A stretch of 64,000 nt of DNA, taken from Struthio camelus. Taxonomy: Eukaryota; Chordata; Aves; Struthioniformes; Struthionidae. This document shows, one piece after another, positions 13,201 through 23,480 of the stretch (its first letter is position 1; every line of letters begins with the position of its first letter). Below the pieces are notes generated by a model. It searched no databases. It worked only from the letters and a program-made list of their open reading frames with translations, and had not been told where the DNA came from. Made by a program: the position numbers and the translations under genes. The stretch covers positions 77,109,987-77,173,986 of the forward strand of contig NC_090942.1 of assembly GCF_040807025.1 (NCBI RefSeq), written 5' to 3'.

Positions 13201-16200
13201 TATCAAAGGATATTACCACATTGTTTTGCTGGGCATGTGCTTGAAAAACAACAACAGTCACATTGCTTGCAACATTCCTGATTACAGCTTCCACTGAATT
13301 GGTCTGGTTAAGTAGCACATTTCTGAATTTTCCCAAGGAGAGTTCAAGAAGACCTGCATTAAAAAAAATATATATATAAAATAAAGAATCACATGTTTCT
13401 TTTCCCCAAATGGAAAGCTGGTGTCAAGGGGAGCCTGGACGCTTCAGGGAGCCTGACATTAATCAGCTGGGAACAGAGCAAGATGTCGTCTTATCCTACT
13501 CTCACCCTGAAAGTTGTATTCGGGCTTCAGAGACTGCTATACAGAGCTGTGCTGACCACAACAGGTTCAGTAAGAGATTCCTCCGTGCAGTCTGACACTT
13601 ACCTAAGCACAAGAGGCAGGACCTCCTGCCAGGAGGCTCTGCATTTAGTACAGCTGAAGTGCATTAGCAATAGGCACCGGCTGCAGACGACCAGATAGTC
13701 CAGTCAAGGGCAAGTAACATTTGGCACGCGGTAAATGAAAGAAAGGACACTGAGGGCTATTTGCTCTTCTGCTGATATGGCAGAGCACGCTTACATTAGC
13801 CAGCTACTTTGTACAACATCTGCCAGCTTCCTAGGTGAATTCCCAGCCCCATGGGAGTTAGGACAGTTCAGTCAGCTTCCATGGCACAGAGTCAAACCTG
13901 TAGTTTGACTATGTATACTTATACACTTCCAGTTATTTCACCTCTTTTACTCCCATACAATTCCTAATTATTAATACTGCAGAACTTTGATTTCTGGATC
14001 TAACAGACCTGCCTACTTTCACCAAGATACAACCAAGACCATTTCTTCTAAGGACAAGCATAATCCCATTACCCACTGACATTTTAAGGAGAACCACGTG
14101 ACCTAGGATATAAGTTTTTTTTGTTTGTTTGTTTTCTAAATGAGAACCAGCTTGGGCTTATTGTTCAAGTCCTTCAAGAAAGCCTGCTTTCTCCCTCCAC
14201 TAGGCTCTTCGGGGACACGGTTTGTCAAGGGAGGGAAGAGAAGCAGCTGTACAGAAGCCATGAGATTCCTCCATTGATCAGTTAACAGTAGGTGCTCTCA
14301 GAGCATGCAAGGTGCCCTCCCATTTTGCCTTCTGATGCTTCCTAAAAATTCCCCTGTGCACACACAGACATGCAGTAGCCCAACAGACCTAAACTTATCA
14401 GACACATGCACAGTACTTCCTCAAAGTTGCCTCTTCTAGTGCAAGGGCTGATGTTGTGCTATACTCTGATAGAAGGAGAGTAACAAACAGCACCCTCCAG
14501 TATTCTGCTGCTGAGGATTATGAAGCTCTCCTTTCCAAAAAGGGAAAGGATACAGTCCTTCCATCCCAAACTCTATACCCAGGTCTTTGGGCTCCTTTCC
14601 CATTACTTTCCACTCTCTCCCCCAAGCCAAGCATCTTCGGCCAGCTTTCTTTGCCTCTCAGTGGGACTTAAACAGAGATGAACCCCTAACTCCTCTGTTC
14701 CTCTGCTGTGAGGAGAACAAAGGCAGAACAGTTTAACTCATACCATCTTGCTAACTTCAATCCTTACACGCTCAACCAAGAGACCAAGGCTGTGAGGACT
14801 TTGGTTACTGGACAAAGCTCTGCCGAAAACCAATTTGAGGGGTATTGGCACTGCATCACCAACAAAACCTCAGCTGAAGTATGGGAATCATGAACTATCT
14901 AGGAGAAAAAAAGAGCCTCCATTTTTCAGTTTACGATAAGAAGTTTCTACTGCCGTTTTCAGACAGCAACTGCTAATGTAAGATTAACGCTACCAAAGAT
15001 GACAAAAGCTTTGAGTGCTTTCCAGTTCTTCATAGAGTCTCCTGAGCAGCATTCAGATGCCCTCTGCTTTAAAACCTCTCTCCTCCTAAGCTCTTATTTC
15101 TATACATGTTCTACCAGAAACGTAACTGCAGAGCATAAATGCTAAAGAAAACAGACTATACATCTACGCATTCAGAGATCTGGAGTGAAAGCTAGAACAC
15201 AGAAATAAAAGCAACACTTTTCTGAGCTTTAAGAACTTCTGCATAGTTCCTGAACTACAAGTCACTCGTATATTCATGTTCTTCTATGGAAAAAAGTGAA
15301 AACAAGTAACTGAAATCATATACATCCTCTCCATGCTCTACAAAATGGAGGAACACGAGAAAGTAAGGAATTTCCTCCCCCCCCCCCCCCCACCATCTCC
15401 ATTATCCAGAGGCCTCTGCAAAAATAAGAGCAGATTCTTCAGTAAGGCATGCAGCCACTACTTAAACATGATCATGAGACTCTAAATGTCACAGGCACTC
15501 TCAAGTTTTAATTAAAGTGTGTGGTAAATTAAAGCATGGTATTCTAGATTGCTTTAGCGTTTGCATAATTACTCCTAAAAGAGCACATGTGACATATTTC
15601 AGACCAAGTTTGAGCTGAAGAACATGCATTGGGGGAAGGGGAGGATGGCAGGCACTACATCCATTAGATCAGTGTTTTTCAGTTTGTGGTTTAAAAGCCC
15701 TGGAACCACACCTCTAGCCAGGCTTGAAAGGCAACTATGAGTTAACATCCTCTGCACAGCAGCAGAACCCGAAAGACCAATTGCTCCATGGCAACAGACT
15801 ACAGCACCTAAACTTTCCTGCCTTTCCTATTTCTATTATTTGGGCTAGTCATTCGATGTGTCCCTATGCTCAAAGGGGCATGAAGAGCAAGACAAGCCAA
15901 CCTACTCACAGTCCATCAGTCTCACCACCATCACAATTTGATAACGCCGTCAGACAGGCATTAGACTACCTGAGCCATATGGAGTTCAGTGTCGGTAAAG
16001 TTGCTTTGAGGGACAGATACTGGGTACTGGAGACCTCCATGAACACACAATACTGGCTACTGCATTCAAGCTTCCTCTTCAGTCCAGGCTGATCTCACTC
16101 ATGAGAGTGCACCAAATACGACTGCAAGCTCGGCAGCACATGCAGCACAGATGACACTATCACAGAAATGAGGCAGTTCACCCAGGAGGTCAGCAGAGCC

Positions 16201-19200
16201 AGAAGCAAAGTCCAGGCTTTATTGCTTCACTTGAAGCAGTGAGGATTTGGAAACTCCTGACAAAATACCAAGCTATCTTCTCTCCACAAGGAGGAGAGAC
16301 AAGTCTGAAGGTCACTGCACGCGAGAGTGGCTTAGAATAAGGTACAAGAGAGGAACCCTCTATATTACAAAGGTTATCAGCTGAAAAATATATGCTCAAA
16401 AGAAGCTAGTGTTACTGAAACATAGCAAGAGCTTGGCAGAGATGGAGTATTTAGTGCATATTATTCAATACACTAGTACTATCAATACTAGAATAGGAGC
16501 ACAGGTGTTTCATTATATAGTAGAGACTGATAAGCAGAGGTAGGCAAAAAATCCACCATCATCTCATATTGTATCTCTTTTCCCAAGAGAGCAAGGCCAA
16601 AAAAAAAAAAAAAAAAAAAACACACACACACACCCCCACCAGGAAAGACAAAGAAATTCAACCTATCACAGAGCACTGAAGAGATCAAAAGCCCTTAATG
16701 GCAATTCTAAGAAATGAGGTAGTCATCTCTACAGATGCTTTATATTTATTACCCTTTCCCTGTCACATGCAGCTTCCCCAACAAGCAATAGCCAGCCTGA
16801 ACCATTTCCATCCCGCTGATTCAGTGCCATGTTGTCAGTTCATTTGATGCTTTAAGTAAACCACATACCCAGCTTCAGGAGTCAAGTGTTGCTTCCCATT
16901 ACCAATAAACAGGTAACCACATAGGTTCTTAGTAGCACCTAATGGCCCATTCTCCATTAAGAAATGTATCTGAAGAAGTGCCGTTGCTGCGCATGCAGAA
17001 AGGGTATTTACCCACAGATATGTGCTCCATCAACATGCCTGCCTTAGACAAGGAAGTTCTCTAGAGTCACAGAAAATGCATTTCTACTTTATGCCAACCT
17101 ACTCACGGTAGATGCATAGAAAATGCTTACACAAGTTTTAAGAGGCGAGAACCCTCCAGTGCAGAGGATGCCAACAAGTACACGAAGACATTTAATGGAG
17201 ATGAAATGCAAGCTCAACAGATTGAAAACTGGTTTGAACAGGGACAACTTGAGTACATATTTATTAAACAAGAGACAAACTATATTATAGTCAGATCTAT
17301 ATGGCCATGCACAGATGGATACACAGCAGAGAGCTGCTATGGGGCAGGACATGCAAGCATAAACCCAAATAAAGATCCACTAAAGGAGCAGCAAGATTTA
17401 TGAAAGCTTCTAAACTTTAATCTCATATCTTTACTGCAACCTGTACTCATAACACGATTTGATGCTTACAGGGGACAGGGGCACAGAACTTGTTTGTCAC
17501 CAACTGCACCACTCTCATCCCAGAAGGGCTGCTTTCTAGCAGGCTGCAGAAGTTATTAGGTCTTTCACCCTCTGAAGGAAGAGCATGAGAAGCACCTATG
17601 GCACCTGCTTAGAGATTTGTTAATCTACTTTACCAGCCAGAATATGCAAGACCAGGCCTGAGTCACCTTGCAGGCACTGTTGAGTAAGATGTCATTTGCA
17701 CATCTAGGTAATAATGCCTCCCTATTTTGCTCTGCCAGGAGATGCAAGTGACCAGCTGTCTGACATATTCACACAGCAGAACAGCTTTGCGTGAACTTCT
17801 TATTTTAAAGTGGTGTCTCCATATTGACTAAATGACTAGCACAAGACTAAGTTTATCCAAATAAGCTGGGGGAGAGGCGGAGGGAAGGAAACAGATACCA
17901 TTCAGTTGGCTTGTATTTTGCATTATTATTAGCCTAAATAAATTCCTGATATAGAGGGTGGTCTTGATCCAGGCAAAAACGTATCAGGAGTGAACTACTG
18001 GATCCTGACTACACTATAAGCTTGGTTTAGTTTTTCATCACTAATAACCTGGTTTAGAGACAAACCAGAACAGAGCAAATGAGGCCAGCTGCATTCTTAC
18101 GTCATGAAAGTGGAGCTCCCTGGGAGGCAGCAGACATGATGCATCAACTTTGTACGTATGTACAAGTATTTGAAAGAGCTGCAGCCCATCAGATTCCTGG
18201 GCAGGGGTGTCTGTGTATGTGTTTGTGTAATATAGCTCATCGTGCATGGATTTTACTTATATGAACATTTAAGATTACGTGGCATCTTCTAGCGTTAGGA
18301 GAAAGCTGGACCCTTCCCTGCAAACCTGGCTGTCCAAGACCAAATAGCCACAATTTCAAGCCATTAAATAAGCATCCTTCATTAGAGGGCCTAATGATCA
18401 GCTAGACATTTACATACAAATTATACGGCTTATTAGCTTTTTGTGAGGAAAACGCTTTTCTTCCCCTCAACCCTCAGCGCTATAATGAAATATCAGCAAC
18501 AGCCTCCTTCAAAGCAAAGCAATTAGATTAGTCTCACTTTCATTCTGCCTTTATACATACTGTAAACAAACAAGACTAAACTTATGACCCACTTTTAACT
18601 CAAGTCTGAGAGATAAAATTGCTTGCCAACATCTTCTAACACAAGAATCTAAGAACTCTGAGCCTTCGTTCTCAGAGCTCACCAAGCACCTACCTTAAGT
18701 TTTTAGAGCCTATGAGAAGCAGTAAATGCTTAGCTGTCCACTAAGATCTTGGGCATGAAACTTGGGGGGAAGGTGGCTAATCCTCCATACCCAAGATGGA
18801 TTCCAAATGCTGTCCTGCAGTATTGCTAAGCATCTCAAGGGTAGATTTCTCTTTTCAGAGAATTAAGCTTTATTAGAAGTAAGTTAAAAAAAATAGAGAA
18901 AAACTAAGAGGAGGAAGCTTGCATCAACCTTAACCTAAGGGACTGCTTGCCTTATCTCTGAAAGGAAACGGGTTCTTTTCCTTTATTTGAACAGGAAAAG
19001 AGACAAGAGTTTAACTGGGGGGCGGGGGGGTGAACAGTGGTTAGATCTTCACAAGCTATAATTACTATAGGGCACTTAGTTCTAGATGCTTATTTTGGGT
19101 CTCATACGGAAGCGCAGAGGAACTACAAGAAAAACCATGCTGAATAAAGTCAGGCTACATCAGCACGACCAACAAGTAACCCTAGGAAGCAAGCTCCAGA

Positions 19201-19985
19201 ATCTGGGGGCTTTGGCCTTTCTTAAGTTTAAGGGATGACATTCTTCAAGACATGGTTAGCACAGAACCCAGGACCACTTGTACCTGGTCCACAAAAAGCA
19301 ATTAGCTCTCTCTCCTTCAGATATAAACTTGCAGGTAGTGAATACTACCCTATCTCATTTCAGAGAGCATAATACTCCAAACTCATCAGCACCACCGCAT
19401 CCCTGGTGCCCACCGCAACAAATTAGTCAAGCAAACCTACTTAAGAGTTAAAATGATGGCGTTTGTAGCAATTGAGACTGTGGAGCTGTTCAACCCTCCT
19501 CCTTGCTTAAAAAGGGAAGGGGGGGGAGGGTCGAATGAGTTCTCCCCTACCTACTCTTTATGCCAACATCAGCAAAGACTAAGATAACCTTTCTTTTTCC
19601 CCTCCTGCCCCCCTCAGCTCTTCAAGCAGCTCTATCTTTGCTTTGATCTTAGCTTAGGCTCAAACCCTGAGCGCCAGGTCCCCGCTGCCTCAGCGCGCCC
19701 GGCGCCGCTGCGAGGAGTTCCGGGCAGGGCCGGGCCGGGCCTCTCCCCTCCCGGCCAACGGCCCCGCCATGTCGGCCGCGCTCGCACCGGCGCTGCGCTG
19801 CGCTGCGCCCGCTGCCCGGCGCGCACCGACCGCTCCTGCCCACCCGCCTCCGCAGAGGACCCCCGCGGCCGCCATGAGGTGGCCCGCCGCGCCCCCTCAC
19901 CTGTGGCGGCGGCGGCCGCAGCAGCAACGCCGCGCAGGGCCCCCAGGAGCCCCAGGAGCACCACGGCGCAAGGCGGCAGTCGCAT
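2230..19985 (-). CDS. TM7SF3: TM7SF3, transmembrane 7 superfamily member 3, complete coding region in 12 exons
   Basis: The coding exons, in transcript order, are 19985-19901, 13353-13199, 11458-11308, 10871-10751, 9920-9749, 8649-8472, 7156-7070, 6629-6549, 5747-5595, 4180-4083, 3644-3482 and 2492-2230. They total 1707 nt and encode 568 residues plus a TAA stop. All introns are GT-AG and phase is continuous throughout. The product starts with a signal peptide (about residues 1-27). A lumenal/extracellular region of about 265 residues follows, with N-glycosylation sequons including NQT, NVT, NSS, NTS and NCS. Seven hydrophobic segments lie at roughly 294-311, 318-337, 346-363, 370-393, 404-423, 430-453 and 483-501, and a basic tail ends in ERTPLLL. 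Landmark strings such as PGQGVIYNVIVWDP and DPNIYLDYS fit the TM7SF3 family as I recall it from human. Family knowledge: TM7SF3 is a p53-responsive, cytoprotective membrane protein that dampens ER stress and the unfolded protein response; its molecular activity is unclear. The gene lies head to head with MED21, as in human. Confidence 0.96.
3482..3644 (-). CDS. TM7SF3: TM7SF3 coding exon 11 (membrane segment 6)
   Basis: This exon encodes residues 428-481. It contains GIVGSYSVVLAIACYVYTSL, the helix, and YTNVPFQTN at its end. The acceptor ends CCTCTAG and the donor reads AATG/GTGAGT. Confidence 0.95.
4083..4180 (-). CDS. TM7SF3: TM7SF3 coding exon 10 (membrane segment 5)
   Basis: This exon encodes residues 395-427. 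It contains YRVFRDDVVFWVTF and the helix VTFSCVALMIPVLFFG. The acceptor ends TCTCTGCAG; other nearby AG dinucleotides are weaker or break the frame. The donor reads ATT/GTAAGT. Confidence 0.94.
5595..5747 (-). CDS. TM7SF3: TM7SF3 coding exon 9 (membrane segments 3 and 4)
   Basis: This exon encodes residues 344-394 and carries two helices, LILTAVAGIIGGLLLVA and LLCMLIIGLVLGFLFSSVIF, joined by NWWRFGSV. It ends in the conserved FFTPLG. The acceptor ends CTTTTTCAG and the donor reads CTAG/GTATGC. Confidence 0.96.
6549..6629 (-). CDS. TM7SF3: TM7SF3 coding exon 8 (membrane segment 2)
   Basis: This exon encodes residues 317-343 plus a split codon. It carries the phenylalanine-rich helix FFMGFIFTGFFFFVFITR. 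The acceptor ends TTCTCTAG and the donor reads GATG/GTGAGT. Confidence 0.94.
7070..7156 (-). CDS. TM7SF3: TM7SF3 coding exon 7 (membrane segment 1)
   Basis: This exon encodes residues 288-316. It contains the hydrophobic run IFFTVLAVLGLFTCFFG followed by HRFWKT, a basic/aromatic end typical of the cytosolic edge. The acceptor is pyrimidine-rich and ends CCTTGTAG; the donor reads ACAG/GTACTG. Confidence 0.94.
8472..8649 (-). CDS. TM7SF3: TM7SF3 coding exon 6
   Basis: This exon encodes residues 229-287 and the first base of 288. It holds the last ectodomain stretch, including SSLPGQGVIYNVIVWDP, WNTSAAYIP and HTYACSF, with sequons NTS and NCS just before the first membrane segment. The acceptor ends TTTTCTCAG and the donor reads GTCA/GTAAGT. 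Confidence 0.96.
9749..9920 (-). CDS. TM7SF3: TM7SF3 coding exon 5
   Basis: This exon encodes residues 171-228, including NPPSCDSGTGQNSRWRLRYD and YQYFLPENDLSE. The acceptor ends AATTATAG and the donor reads AAA/GTAAGT. The exon enters in phase 2 and leaves in phase 0. Confidence 0.95.
10751..10871 (-). CDS. TM7SF3: TM7SF3 coding exon 4
   Basis: This exon encodes residues 131-170 and two bases of 171. It includes DPIPGGCNLEFDLEVDPNIY and FAPANLGYA, among the best-conserved stretches of the ectodomain. The acceptor ends TATTTCAG and the donor reads CAG/GTGCGT. Confidence 0.95.
11308..11458 (-). CDS. TM7SF3: TM7SF3 coding exon 3
   Basis: This exon encodes residues 81-130 and the first base of 131. 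It begins NPSVNSSGTGVDKGLVSILR and includes SICTWYL, a conserved cysteine/tryptophan stretch of the ectodomain. The acceptor ends CTATCCAG and the donor reads AAG/GTATGT. Confidence 0.94.
11459..13198 (-). other. TM7SF3: TM7SF3 intron 2
   Basis: A 1.74 kb GT-AG intron. It contains a G run at 13150-13160 close to the donor side. The 138-residue open frame at 11749-12165 (minus) has no recognisable domain and no splice-compatible role, and I treat it as chance. I see no mobile element here. Confidence 0.7.
13199..13353 (-). CDS. TM7SF3: TM7SF3 coding exon 2
   Basis: This exon encodes residues 29-80 of the N-terminal ectodomain and contains GLLELSLGKFRNVLLNQTNS and SNVTVVVFQAHAQ. Its two sequons are NQT and NVT. 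The acceptor is T-rich and ends AATGCAG; the donor reads AAG/GTATGG. The exon enters in phase 1 and leaves in phase 0, joining exactly to the flanking exons. It is less conserved than the membrane region, as expected for the ectodomain. Confidence 0.92.
13354..19900 (-). other. TM7SF3: TM7SF3 intron 1
   Basis: A long first intron (6.5 kb) of moderate AT content. Visible content is limited to simple sequence: an A/TA tract at 13361-13377, 15 C at 15377-15391, 22 A followed by CA repeats at 16599-16633, and G runs near 19010-19030 and 19520. I recognise no repeat family or conserved coding segment. Position next to the CpG-island start makes it the likeliest place for intronic enhancers, but none can be named from sequence. 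Confidence 0.7.
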
Positions 19986-20430
19986 GGCGCTGCGGAGGGA
20001 AGCGGAGAGGCGGCTCAGAGCGGGCGAGAGGCGGAGGCGGCGGCGGGAGGCACCGCGGCGCCCGGCCCGCCCCCGAGCCCGCCGTGAGGAGACGCCGCGG
20101 GGGGAGGGGCGGCACGGCACGGACCAGCGCGCGGGGGCCGCGGTAACGGTCCTAACCGCCGCCCCCACGGCTCTTTATCTTGCCCGGCCCAACCGCCGCC
20201 TCCGGCCCGCTGCTGCTTGGCCAGGCTTCCAGGCTGGGGAGAGGGGGAGGGAGGGGAATCTGTTTTTCTTAAAGCCTCCTTTTTTTTTTTCCTCTCTCTT
20301 TTCTTAACGTCCCCGCGGTTTGTTTCGCAGCGCTCTTGTCAAGTGCTGCGGAGCGCTCCCGCACACGGGAAGCGCTCTCGCAGCCGGCCCAGGCGCCTCC
20401 GCTTGCGGCCGTGATTCATGCGCACGGGAC
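19660..20430. promoter_or_regulatory. TM7SF3: CpG island and presumed promoter of TM7SF3
   Basis: An abrupt rise in GC and CpG density, strongest at 19680-20170, covers TM7SF3 coding exon 1 and its upstream flank. It contains GC-box-like GGGGAGGGGCGG near 20100 and CCGCCGCCCCC near 20155-20165. Transcription initiation is expected around 20.0-20.3 kb on the minus strand; the exact start is not visible. Long open frames in this block on both strands are a by-product of GC richness. Confidence 0.75.
19901..19985 (-). CDS. TM7SF3: TM7SF3 coding exon 1 (signal peptide)
   Basis: This exon encodes residues 1-28 and the first base of residue 29. The peptide MRLPPCAVVLLGLLGALRG is followed by valine and seven alanines, then threonine: a basic residue, a leucine-rich core and a small-residue region, the form of a signal peptide. 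The ATG (19983-19985) has G at -3. The donor GTGAGG is read at 19900-19895. The same frame is open upstream to another ATG at 20166-20168, which would add 61 arginine-, serine- and alanine-rich residues. I prefer the downstream ATG because it places the signal peptide at the N-terminus. Confidence 0.88.
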
Positions 20431-20587
20431 AGGGGAAGCGGGAGGCAAACTCAAAGTCTTCCCGCTTCTCGCCCTTGCTCTTTGGAGTTCTTGCCAATGC
20501 GAAGCTGCTCTCGTGAATATCTGCGCCTCGTTTATGAATTCAGGCAATAACCTAAACCTTGAGCAAGCGTAAGCCGTGCGCCATCAC

Positions 20588-20613
20588 CCTCCCTCCCCTC
20601 CCCTCCCCTCCCC
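20588..20613. repeat. CCCCT simple repeat
   Basis: Imperfect tandem units of CCCCT upstream of the TM7SF3 CpG island, purine-rich on the minus strand. This is a low-complexity tract with no further structure. Confidence 0.8.
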
Positions 20614-21376
20614 AGCTTTAATCCATTTTTCAGTTAACAGAATGTAAAATAAAGCTCTCATTCTGACATCCAACAAACAAAGAGATGCATACTGGTTCAT
20701 GTTTAAGACTATAGTTATTTCAGTCAAATGGGTGAACTCTCTTCTGCCTACCTTTGCCTAAGGTCCTTCGGAAGGCAGCCTGTCTCAGTAAGGATATCTA
20801 GTTTACTGATTTTTTTTTCCTTCTGCCCAACAAGGTTCCTTAGGTCAAAATAAGTAACGTTGAAAGACTGTTAGGTTTAGCGCTTTGCTCTGAGCCACTG
20901 TCCGTCAGAGTCGGCGGTGAGACCTCGGCTGTTCTTTGTTCACGGCTCCACGTGCACACTACTTGCCCGTGTCGCAGAGGAACAGAGCCTGAGAGAGGCT
21001 TGTCTCATGCCGCGCGCCTCATTTATTCCAGGCTCACGCCAGCATCCGTTCAAATTGTGGAAGTCCAAAAAAAGCCCGTTCATTTCCAAAACAGCTGGAA
21101 CTCCCTTAAAAATGAGCAGTACTTTTTGCTATACAACATAGCGCTTTGGTGACTTGGCTTTTTAACCAAGGAGTGCGAAGAAAACACGCATCCTAGTTTA
21201 TGCATGCAGGCCAGCAAAATCAAGGGTGTAAGCCCGACCATATTATTAGAAACACACTTTTGTCAGAGTAGTTAATATGGGGGCAAAGAGGGTAGCTGGG
21301 GGAGCCTCAAGAAGATTCCTCCACAGACACATTGCTGCTGGGTGGCTGCACTCGCAGCTTCTCAGAAAAGTTAGTC
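20614..21376. other. Spacer between the two promoters, no gene seen
   Basis: About 760 bases of unique-looking sequence after the TM7SF3 CpG island. Several short open frames overlap here without any domain or conserved look. A divergent non-coding transcript from the TM7SF3 promoter could cover it, but nothing in the sequence proves one. Confidence 0.55.
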
Positions 21377-21605
21377 AGAAGAGACCTCTGGAGGTCTCTA
21401 GCTAAACCGCTCACTTGAAGCTAGACTATGGCTGACACCAGATCAGATCAGCCATGGCTTCATCTAGCCAAGTCATACAGACCTTGAAGGCCTGAGAGCA
21501 CACAGCCTCTCTGCGGGACCTGTCCCAGTGCCGCATTGCCCTCCTCGTGCTGAATAGATTTCCTAATGTTCACCTGGGCCCTCCCAAGGCCATAACCGTG
21601 GTCAT
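21377..21605 (-). mobile_element. CR1 LINE fragment, 3' end, minus orientation
   Basis: The plus strand reads as the reverse complement of the CR1 3' region: GACCTCTGGAGGTC near the end, then the stretch with CTCTCTGCGGGACCTGTCCC and CAGTGCCGCATTGCCCTC, then a TTTCCTAATGTTCA-like segment. These match the usual order of CR1 3' sequence read backwards, heavily diverged. It abuts a plus-strand CR1 segment on its right. Confidence 0.65.
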
Positions 21606-21611
21606 CAGCAG

Positions 21612-21920
21612 AGGTCCCTGACTGGGGAAAAGCTAACGTTATACCCATCTTTCAGATAGGTGAGAAGGAAGAACTACAGACCAGCCAGTCAGCCTCACCT
21701 CCAGGAGCACATTCCTTCCCTTGGGATCCATTTCCAGTCGGGTGACGGGCACCAAGATAATCAGGAACAGACAGTGAAGATTTACCAAGGGCCAAACATT
21801 CTTGAACAACCTGATTGCCTTCTGCAGTTAAATGACTGGGGTGTGGACAAGCAAAGATTAGCAATGTAAAAATACTTAGACTTCAGTAAGGCTTTTGATG
21901 TCGTCTCCCACAGCAAAAGT
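21612..21920 (+). mobile_element. CR1 LINE fragment, early reverse-transcriptase region, plus orientation
   Basis: Translated on the plus strand with many breaks, the segment follows the early CR1 RT order. A DWGK-like start and a QIGEKEE/Q-SQSASPP (NYRPVSLTS-like) stretch come first, then a PWDP-like stretch, and finally a DFSKAFDVVSHS-like end at about 21880-21918. It has frameshifts and stops and is a relic. Confidence 0.6.
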
Positions 21921-21934
21921 ATCAGCCAACTCTT

Positions 21935-22110
21935 TCAGGCCCTCTGGGTGCTACGCTGGTTATCAGCCACCAACTGGACATCAAACCATTGATTACAAGC
22001 TTGGAAGCCCAACGGTCCAGCTGATTTTCAATCCATCTAACAGCCATCTCATCCAGTCCGTACTCCCTGAACTTCCCAGTGAGAATGCTGTGGGAATACC
22101 TATATCAGAA
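21935..22110 (-). mobile_element. CR1 LINE fragment, middle reverse-transcriptase region, minus orientation
   Basis: Read on the minus strand this segment gives SHSILTGKFREYGLDEM, RWIENQLDRWASK and SVAPRG, the CR1 RT block that normally follows the DFSKAFDTVSH motif. It is therefore the direct continuation of the preceding plus-strand fragment, but inverted. Confidence 0.65.
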
Positions 22111-23020
22111 GATTTTGTATCACAGACAGGATCATTATCCTGTAAGTTTATCTTTAGCTGTTCAATGACCAAAGCTAAATATCAGCGTACTGACTTGCAC
22201 AAATTGGTATTTCCTATTTGGTAACCTGCAGGTATAGCAAACTCCTGCTGAATGTAAGCTGGACTGTTGAAGATATTACCACTCCTGGCTTTTTACCGCT
22301 CCTGGTCACTCGACATTATCACCTACTCAGCTCAAGTGCTGGAGTGGACCATCAGAGTGCTACTTCTGTCTTTATCCAGAGGCAGAAAGATTGTTGTACA
22401 GCAAAAGCTGTACACTTTGTGGCTCACCAGCCTTCTATTGTCAATAATACAAGAATTCAGTTTTTTACCGAACTACAATATCACGTGAGTATGTACTTGT
22501 GTCTCGGAGAGAAATAAATTGACTTGAAATGCCAGTTCTATACCGAATAGCACATTTTATAGTGCTTTTTCCTCTTCTGTCTCAGTACTTGCCCCTGTTG
22601 AACTACTCATAATACATTCTGGGCCGAGTTCTTGTCCCATTAAAATAAAATGATATTGCTCACCATGACTCTTAATGATACCTGGATTTGCCCTTGGGAA
22701 CCTGTTCTTTCTAAGGCCCTTGTAACTGAATGCAAATTATCTAGAAGGTTGTAGTCAGCCTCTGGATGCCCCTATAGCTGCTGCTATCCCATGAGATTAG
22801 AGACATCTGTTCTGAAGCATTCATCATAGGTAACACTTGTGTTATGATATATTACTGATATGTGCAGAGCTGCTTCTCATTCTTACCATGAAGGCAGCTT
22901 AACAAAAATTCACTCCAATTTTTGCTTTCAAGTTACTAACTCAGACTAACCTAACTATGACCCTGATTGTGGGCAGAAGAGAAAGAGACTTGTGGTTATC
23001 CAGAAGCTAACAAAGCTGGC
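22111..23020. other. Spacer upstream of MED21, no gene seen
   Basis: AT-rich sequence between the CR1 relic and the MED21 CpG island. The open frames at 22218-22517 and 22267-22488 have no recognisable features. No repeat family was identified. Confidence 0.55.
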
Positions 23021-23404
23021 AGGACTGTGGACGGGCACGAGGGTCCGCGGGCAGGAAAGGCCCAGGCTAAGGTCCGAGCCTACCTTTCTAAACGTAATTA
23101 CTTGACGTTGGGGCTGTGGCCGCAGCCCCGCAGAAGCGCCTGCGTTGTCTCTGTACAGCCCAGGCGTGCGTGCGCTGCCTGCCTCCGCACAAGCGGGTCA
23201 ACAGCTGCAAACTGCACCAAAGGCAAGGAAGCAAAAAGCCTAAGAAAGTGGTTTCCTGCCGTTTTGAAAGGCGGGCTGCCCCGGTTCTTACCGCAGCGCC
23301 CCCAGCCCGGCCCCTGCCCCGCCGCAGCGCCGGGCTCCTCCCGGCCTGCAGGGGGCGCGCCAGGCGGCGCCCCCTCCCCCGCCCACCTTCTAACATCGAG
23401 GCGT

Positions 23405-23415
23405 CCCATTGGCTG
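23405..23415 (-). promoter_or_regulatory. Inverted CCAAT box (NF-Y type)
   Basis: CCCATTGGCTG on the plus strand contains CCAAT on the minus strand. It lies about 70 bases before the MED21 ATG, the usual distance for NF-Y sites in CpG-island promoters. The assignment is by motif and position only. Confidence 0.5.
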
Positions 23416-23459
23416 CGCCGGCTGCCAGGCGCCTTGTCGGGAGGTGGGGGCGGGGGGGT

Positions 23460-23478
23460 GGCGGCGGCGGCGGCGGCG
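23460..23478 (+). repeat. GGC triplet repeat in the MED21 5' leader
   Basis: About six uninterrupted GCG/GGC units sit immediately before the MED21 start codon, following a G-rich stretch. The tract could be length-variable and form secondary structure in the leader; that is inference. Confidence 0.75.
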
Positions 23479-23480
23479 CT

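Noticed and set aside
19769-20307. Plus-strand frames of 125 and 142 residues opposite TM7SF3 exon 1
   Set aside because: They are arginine/alanine/proline-rich low-complexity frames of the CpG island with no domain, antisense to a real exon.
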